Assembly (NCBI GenBank): GCA_934090685.1
Contig: CAKOJN010000006.1
Coordinates: 59,933-123,932 of the forward strand
Length of the DNA stretch: 64,000 nucleotides
Direction: 5' to 3'
From: an uncultured Bacilli bacterium
GTDB lineage: Bacteria > Bacillota_I > Bacilli_A > RF39 > UBA660
Shown here: positions 59,127-64,000 of the stretch, one piece after another
Layout: every line of letters begins with the position of its first letter
Numbering within the stretch: position 1 is the stretch's first letter
Program-made: the position numbers and the translations under genes
Notes under the pieces: model-generated
The model's input: the letters and a program-made list of their open reading frames with translations, nothing else
Told to the model about the DNA's origin: nothing
Databases searched by the model: none

Positions 59127-60050
59127 TTAAAGTTTCCTTTCTAATTGTTTTTCTTTTTTTATACTTATTATATTACTTAAACCTAAATTTTCAATAGCGT
59201 TATTAAAATCTTCTAATATATCATCACCTTTAATGCCTAAATTAAAAGCGGATGTAATAAGAATATCATCTTTATTAAGTTTTAATACATTTCTTATTGT
59301 TTCTTCATTACATGCTTTACCATATCCATATTGCCAACTACTGTCTAGATCTAAAGTCTCTATAACTCTAAATAAAATTCTTCTTAAAAAACTAATATTG
59401 CACAACACTTTATATAATGATTGCATACTAATCTTTTGACCATAATTTTTTATTTTAACATTTATAAATTCTATTTCATTTGATGCTTCATCTAATGAAA
59501 ATGTATTTAAATCAACTTGATAACCAAATTTCTCCAAAGCAGATACAATACTTGCTATAATTATTGCTCTATTTATTACTTGTTTTTCAGTAGTATTACA
59601 AGAATAAGACAATGTAACAAACATTCTAATAAATTTTGGTTTTAATACTTTAATTTCAGTTTCATAACAAAGGGGATTTCCTACACTATATGCTTGTATA
59701 TTTAAGTGACCCCCTGCTTGAGTTTTTAAAGTTTCATAAATATGAACAGGTATTTTCTTAGCACTCTCAAATTGAGTATTTAATTTAATAAAATCATCAT
59801 ATCCAGTTGTTTCACTACTTATTAAATTTTCTAATGCTTCTGCATAAGGTACGCCTGCAAAATTAACATTTCCACTCTCACTTGCTAATGTATTAAATAC
59901 TTCTTTATTTATTTCAGGTTCACTTTTCAAATATTTATAAAGATCATATAAACTTTTAAAAGACGCTTTATAAATATCAAATTCTTTTCCATTAATATCA
60001 ATAGTTGTAGGTTTGAATATGTTATTTGGATATCTCTCATAGTTTGTCAT
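59127..60050 (-). CDS. VWA-like protein resembling DUF7192, partner of the MoxR ATPase
   Basis: 307 residues. Two marks of DUF7192-like (CobT/VWA-related) partners: QAYSVGNPLCYETEIKV (the 'GxPxCM/Y' turn) and FIRMFVTLSYSCNTTEKQVI, then NRAIIIASIVSALEKFGYQV (a Rossmann strand, then RAxxxxALxxxLExxGY). A classical MIDAS DxSxS is replaced by the serine-containing LSYSCNT, so metal binding is unsure. Next to a MoxR-type AAA+ ATPase, as in many MoxR-VWA pairs. The start follows GTAGGAGATAAG. Confidence 0.65.
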   Translation of the reverse strand: MTNYERYPNNIFKPTTIDINGKEFDIYKASFKSLYDLYKYLKSEPEINKEVFNTLASESGNVNFAGVPYAEALENLISSETTGYDDFIKLNTQFESAKKIPVHIYETLKTQAGGHLNIQAYSVGNPLCYETEIKVLKPKFIRMFVTLSYSCNTTEKQVINRAIIIASIVSALEKFGYQVDLNTFSLDEASNEIEFINVKIKNYGQKISMQSLYKVLCNISFLRRILFRVIETLDLDSSWQYGYGKACNEETIRNVLKLNKDDILITSAFNLGIKGDDILEDFNNAIENLGLSNIISIKKEKQLERKL

Positions 60051-60054
60051 AAAC

Positions 60055-62232
60055 TTATCTCCTACAGTTAGTATATAATTTTCTTGCTAGTGTTATTTCA
60101 TCAACATCTGATAATTTTGCAGAAGAAGTATCAACAATCTCATCTTCATTAAATCCATATCTTTCTTTTAATTCATTCGCTATAAAAGCAAGATAACCAT
60201 CGTTTTTAGTTTGAGTAAACTTCTCTCTCATTATTTGATCAACACTTTTACTATTATGTTTTATATATTTTACTATCGCAGATGCATCTCTAGTAGTAAT
60301 CATACCAGGTGCATAACAAAGAGACTCTCTATCAGCATATTTTTCACAAATTTCTCTAAAATTAATAAATAGTTTATACCAATCTGAATATCTACCAAAT
60401 ATTTTTCTTTCAACTTCACTATCATATTTAAATAGTTTAGGAGTCATTCTTTCTAATACTGATTCATCTATTCTACCCCTAGCACTAAACAATTCATTTT
60501 CCCCTTCACCATTTGTATTACCTGCTGAGACCATTCTAAAATTAGGATTTACTTTTACTCTCATATCTTCTGCAAATGTTACAAATCTATCTCTATCTGG
60601 TCTTTCTAATGTATCTAAAAGTCCTGAATATAATTCATTTAGTACAACTTCTGTATCAGTATTACCATTATCAAATTCATCTAATATTAATAGTTTTCCA
60701 TACACAAGTGATATAAATGCTGGAGTTGCTCTAAATCTACCATGAGGATCATTATATGCCATTATACTATATTTATCAGTTATTTTACCATTCTCAACAA
60801 AATCCAATGATAATAATTCTGATGCTTGTTTGATAATATGAGATTTTCCACATCCAGTAGGTCCATAAATATATACCCAGTCCCCTTCCATAATACATTT
60901 AATAATTTCATCAATCATACTGTGATATATAATACCTTTTTTCTCATTAATACTTTTTAATTCCATTATTTTTTCAAATCTTTCATCAAAAGGTATGTTT
61001 TCATCAAAAGCATCAATTAATTTATATGATATATTTTCATCTGAAGGTACTATTATACTACTATTCGCAGGTAAAATAATTCTTTCATTAATAAGTGGAA
61101 CATTTCCTGAAACGTTATCTTTCATACTTAGCAGTGCTTCTTTTAATTTATTATCAACTACAGTTGACTCAATTAGTTCTCTTAACTTTGGTTCATTATC
61201 TACATAATCTTTCAATTTATCAACCGCATCATTTGCTGATGCTTTTACTCTTAATAGTTCAGTTGTGGTTGTTGAACTTAAATTTTGAGCAGCTAATCTT
61301 AAACTTCTTATTTTAGATTGTGCTTCTTCTAACACAGCATTAAACACTGTATCACTACTTTGTTTTAAATTGGTTTCTAATGTTTTCAAATAACTATCCA
61401 ATTCATCTGTTATTTCTTTTTTAGCACGATCTATATCAAGTTGTATACCTTCTACTTTTAATTTAGATTGTTCATCAATGTGTTTTATTCCAAGCCCTAC
61501 TTCATGTCTTATTGTTTTTAAATATTCATCTAATTTAAACTGCATGTTATTAAGTTGTTCAATTAATTGTCTTGCTGTTATTGCTTCTTTAGATATCATC
61601 GCTAATGTTTTTTCATCTATTGGATAAATACCACATCTTTTCTTTGCCTCTGTTACTTTAAATTCGCTATATTCTAAGATATCACCAAGTTCATCATTCA
61701 ATCCATTTATAAATGACAATATCTCATTTTTAAGAACAGTTTCATTAATACAATAAGGAGATATTCTTAAAGCATAATCATAAATTATCTTTTTATATTT
61801 AATATATAATTCATTAGATGATATGATATTTTCAATAGTTAAATATGAATATAAATCACTAAATAAACTTCTAACCTTAGCATCTATAGATAATGCAAAT
61901 TTATTTTTAGATAAATATGTTCTAATAGCGTTATAATTAGGTGTTTCTTTTCCTTCTGGTAAATATAAATTAAGTGTGGAAACTATTTTCTTTATAAATT
62001 CACTTGCTTCAATATATTCATCAAATTCATTATTTACATAATTTAATATTACTTCATTTAAAAGATCAAAATCAAAAAAATCATTTACTATTCTTCCTTC
62101 TTTTATTTTAGTAACATAACTTGCTAAATAATTTCTATCTTCATCTGTAATATTAGAAATATTTGTTCTTATTGCTCTTACAAGTAATCTATACTTTTTA
62201 TCTTCTTCAGATTCATCATAAAATATACCCAT
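60055..62232 (-). CDS. MoxR-type AAA+ ATPase with long coiled-coil N-terminus
   Basis: 725 residues. Residues 1-230 are helical and unassigned; about 230-370 form a coiled coil. Then comes the AAA+ domain: Walker A YIYGPTGCGKSH (about 457), Walker B LLILDEFDNGNTDTE (about 515), sensor 1 VSAGNTNGEG and arginine region SARGRIDESVLERM. The layout DEFD-N and the FLxARxRxD region are those of MoxR/RavA/gvpN-like ATPases, which use VWA partners as adaptors. It is cytoplasmic and begins four bases upstream of the VWA-like gene. Confidence 0.85.
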   Translation of the reverse strand: MGIFYDESEEDKKYRLLVRAIRTNISNITDEDRNYLASYVTKIKEGRIVNDFFDFDLLNEVILNYVNNEFDEYIEASEFIKKIVSTLNLYLPEGKETPNYNAIRTYLSKNKFALSIDAKVRSLFSDLYSYLTIENIISSNELYIKYKKIIYDYALRISPYCINETVLKNEILSFINGLNDELGDILEYSEFKVTEAKKRCGIYPIDEKTLAMISKEAITARQLIEQLNNMQFKLDEYLKTIRHEVGLGIKHIDEQSKLKVEGIQLDIDRAKKEITDELDSYLKTLETNLKQSSDTVFNAVLEEAQSKIRSLRLAAQNLSSTTTTELLRVKASANDAVDKLKDYVDNEPKLRELIESTVVDNKLKEALLSMKDNVSGNVPLINERIILPANSSIIVPSDENISYKLIDAFDENIPFDERFEKIMELKSINEKKGIIYHSMIDEIIKCIMEGDWVYIYGPTGCGKSHIIKQASELLSLDFVENGKITDKYSIMAYNDPHGRFRATPAFISLVYGKLLILDEFDNGNTDTEVVLNELYSGLLDTLERPDRDRFVTFAEDMRVKVNPNFRMVSAGNTNGEGENELFSARGRIDESVLERMTPKLFKYDSEVERKIFGRYSDWYKLFINFREICEKYADRESLCYAPGMITTRDASAIVKYIKHNSKSVDQIMREKFTQTKNDGYLAFIANELKERYGFNEDEIVDTSSAKLSDVDEITLARKLYTNCRR

Positions 62233-62233
62233 C

Positions 62234-63523
62234 TTAATCCCTCCTTAATAATTTAATACATGCTGATTCTGTTAACAAATCCGCACTTTCAAATATTCCA
62301 TTTTCTCTATTTAAAAATATCATTTCATTTCTATTTATTTTATCTATGCTTTCTACAAATTGTACTCTATAAAAATTTCTACTACTTAAATATTCACTAT
62401 AATAACCACTTTCAAAGTTACCTTTTAAAAATGAGGTTTCGATTATATATGAGTCATAAGTATGCATAGAACTAGTACTTTTTAATAATTCATCTAAAAC
62501 TATTTTTTCATCTTTCTTAACATAACTTCTTGAATAATATTCTTTTGTCGTAAAATCACTATTATTAATACCTAAATACATATAATGTACTTCTATTATC
62601 TTTTCATTAGGTGATAAATCTTTTATTTCAGTTTTAACCCCATAATAACCAGAAAATGGTAATTTAAACCATTTAAATGATGTATCATAATCTATATCAG
62701 TAAGATTTTTATGTTCATTATCACAGCTTTGTAAATCTTTTTTAACAAAATAAATCGGAACATCATTTTTATAATCAGCATGAGTTTCTTTAACAACACC
62801 ATCTACTATTTCATATATACTAGTACTTTCAATTTTATACTTATCAAATACCATATATATAATTATTTTATCTTTACTAAATTTTATATTTATTTCTGAA
62901 GAGGTAAATTTATTATCAAAACCAGTTAATCTAAATTGATATTCACTATCATTTATCTTGTCATATGTTAATAAAAAGTTAGTTATAATTCCATTAACAG
63001 TTCCTTCAAGTACATAATTATCTCTATAGCCACTGATACCATCTTTAAAGTCAATTGTCTTATCAGTTCTTTTGAAAAACTCTTTTAAATGATATTTAAC
63101 AATTGGTAATAAAGACAGAACTTCTTCTTTTTGAAAAAATAGATGATTTTCATACGCATCTTCATTATTAAAACCGCTATATAAAGGATTTATATCTTTA
63201 ACTTTTCCACTTGTAAGAATCTTATGAGTTTTTTCATCAGTAACAATACTAGTATGTAATTTAAATGGATCATATAAACCATCTTCAGTAATAGAGTTAA
63301 TTTCATCATTATATACTTCAACTACTTTTTTACAATATGTATCAAAATATTTATCTTGTGCCGATAATACAAGAGTTTTCCCTCCATCATACACAATTGA
63401 TACGATAGGAATTATTATTGTTTTAGAATCTTTATTTGTTACAAAATCTGAAATATTTACACTTTGTAGATTTTTTATATTAAATATATCTATTAATTTT
63501 TTATCAGTAGTATTATATTTCAT
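62234..63523 (-). CDS. Unknown protein, first gene of the MoxR operon
   Basis: 429 residues, no membrane segment, beta-rich in the centre (VLEGTVNGIITNFLLTYDKI, EYQFRLTGFDNKFTSSEINI, YYGVKTEIKDLSPNEKIIEV). No catalytic motif I recognise. It is preceded by a strong promoter (63551-63579) and site AGAGGGGTT. Its stop is one base before the ATPase start. It may be a substrate- or target-binding subunit of the complex. Confidence 0.65.
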   Translation of the reverse strand: MKYNTTDKKLIDIFNIKNLQSVNISDFVTNKDSKTIIIPIVSIVYDGGKTLVLSAQDKYFDTYCKKVVEVYNDEINSITEDGLYDPFKLHTSIVTDEKTHKILTSGKVKDINPLYSGFNNEDAYENHLFFQKEEVLSLLPIVKYHLKEFFKRTDKTIDFKDGISGYRDNYVLEGTVNGIITNFLLTYDKINDSEYQFRLTGFDNKFTSSEINIKFSKDKIIIYMVFDKYKIESTSIYEIVDGVVKETHADYKNDVPIYFVKKDLQSCDNEHKNLTDIDYDTSFKWFKLPFSGYYGVKTEIKDLSPNEKIIEVHYMYLGINNSDFTTKEYYSRSYVKKDEKIVLDELLKSTSSMHTYDSYIIETSFLKGNFESGYYSEYLSSRNFYRVQFVESIDKINRNEMIFLNRENGIFESADLLTESACIKLLRRD

Positions 63524-63550
63524 CTCAAACCCCTCTATAAATTGTTACTT

Positions 63551-63579
63551 ATTATAAGTTAAAGACCTAAAAAAGTCAA
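63551..63579 (-). promoter_or_regulatory. Promoter of the MoxR operon
   Basis: Minus-strand TTGACT (63574-63579), 17 bases, TATAAT (63551-63556); transcription would begin about 20 bases before the first ATG. Confidence 0.75.
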
Positions 63580-63671
63580 TAAAAAAGAGGAATTGTTAGT
63601 TCCTATTAAATCTTTTTTCTTAGATATGTTAATACAATTACACCATTCCTAACTTCTTTTTCAAAATAAAA

Positions 63672-63689
63672 AGTAACTAAAATGTTACT
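63672..63689 (-). terminator. Terminator of the partial repeat-protein gene
   Basis: Minus-strand AGTAAC, loop ATTTTA, GTTACT, then TTTTTATTTTG. Confidence 0.6.
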
Positions 63690-63691
63690 AA

Positions 63692-64000
63692 TTATTTAAA
63701 CCAACTTAATATTTTATTTTTAACTGATTTATAAATGTTGTTAATAGCAGAACCTATTCCTGTATGAGTTTCATGATTAACTTCATCTTCAACATCATCC
63801 ATAATTTTGTCTAAATTTTCAACACCTTTTTCAGCATTATCTTTTAAATATTCTTTTCCTTCTTCCATATGATCATCGAAGTATTTTTTTCCTTCAGTAG
63901 CATGATCCTCAAGATATTTTTTACCTTCTTCCATATGATCATCGAAGTATTTTTTTCCTTCAGTAGCATGATCCTCAAGATATTTTTTACCTTCTTCCAT
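63692..64000 (-). CDS. Repeat protein with amphipathic 22-residue units, partial
   Basis: 102 residues to the window edge; the N-terminus lies beyond it, and the first Met seen is probably internal. The part seen consists of alternating 11-residue half-units: M-E-E-G-K-K-Y-L-E-D-H and A-T-E-G-K-K-Y-F-D-D-H, two full 22-residue units plus a divergent copy (MEEGKEYLKDNAEKG). Then comes a C-terminal amphipathic tail (SAINNIYKSVKNKILSWFK). Such helical repeats resemble apolipoprotein-like, YtxH or LEA-type proteins that bind lipid or prevent aggregation. Function not established. Confidence 0.7.
   Translation of the reverse strand: MEEGKKYLEDHATEGKKYFDDHMEEGKKYLEDHATEGKKYFDDHMEEGKEYLKDNAEKGVENLDKIMDDVEDEVNHETHTGIGSAINNIYKSVKNKILSWFK
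63858..64000. repeat. 66-base tandem repeat at the right edge
   Basis: CCTTCTTCCATATGATCATC recurs at 63858 and 63924, and its first 11 bases at 63990: an exact 66-base period with no visible mismatch over the two full copies. It corresponds to the 22-residue unit of the partial gene, so copy number could vary. Confidence 0.85.

Noticed and set aside
1..64000. TGA read as tryptophan, as in many mycoplasmas
   Set aside because: TGA is the stop of yvcK (27623) and fmt (34261), and tryptophan codons in intact genes are TGG.
63858..64000. CRISPR array at the right edge
   Set aside because: The 66-base period has no unique spacers and translates to a 22-residue protein repeat.

Overview
The window is chromosomal DNA from a very AT-rich Bacillota (Firmicutes) bacterium. 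Gene content and order (ylxM-ftsY, RNase J, recA-pgsA-rodZ-like, gpsB next to a type B RNase P RNA, yvcK, cysS, fmt-priA) and the short, strongly purine-rich ribosome binding sites point to a low-GC relative of Bacilli/Mollicutes-type gut bacteria. The exact taxon is an inference. The standard code is in use: TGA ends yvcK and fmt, and tryptophan is TGG. Almost every gene is on the minus strand; only rnjA is on the plus strand.

Left region (1-9.6 kb): a HAD phosphatase cut by the window edge and a short WYL regulator precede the most striking feature. The D,D-carboxypeptidase gene dacA is split in frame into 8967-9587 and 1053-1571 by an element of about 7.4 kb. The element carries a large serine recombinase and a 34-residue companion ORF. 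It also carries an AlbA_2 (Schlafen-type) ATP-binding protein, a replication-type winged-helix remnant, a FusB-like EF-G-binding protein, a histidine phosphatase, a Nudix hydrolase, a decayed methyltransferase and a SMUG2-like uracil-DNA glycosylase. Both junctions share TAAA, and the two element arms carry TGCTATA at the same distance from that core, as expected for attL/attR of a serine integrase.

9.6-27.4 kb: slipin, a pilin-like membrane protein, ylxM-ftsY, the convergent pair rnjA and a metallophosphoesterase, then a cluster of five tandem paralogous proteins with pentapeptide/beta-helix-like NC.F repeats under their own promoter. A DUF1003 protein, a CDF metal transporter, a two-component system and a MacB/FtsX-type ABC transporter follow. 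27.4-46 kb is mainly housekeeping: tRNA-Ala(UGC), yvcK, a VanY-like protein with an altered active site, cysS, recA, pgsA, a RodZ-like protein, rnpB, gpsB, fmt, priA, a metallo-beta-lactamase-fold hydrolase, a nucleotidase, miaB, two zinc-ribbon membrane proteins, a prepilin/DUF285 fusion, an Rpn nuclease pseudogene and uvrB.

46-64 kb is accessory: a kinase-like protein, a pair of paralogs of unknown function, a large membrane protein that shares a C-terminal module with the prepilin, a CHAP amidase-like protein, a transglutaminase-like protein, an EamA transporter, DUF1810, an arginase-family enzyme, a chagasin-like lipoprotein, and an ABC exporter preceded by a leader peptide and attenuator. 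Last comes a compact five-gene operon built around a MoxR-type AAA+ ATPase with a VWA-like (DUF7192-like) partner and a HExxH zincin. A repeat-rich partial gene runs off the right edge.

The best candidates for something new are the MoxR/zincin operon, the beta-helix paralog cluster, the leader-controlled exporter, and the element in dacA with its precisely readable attachment sites.
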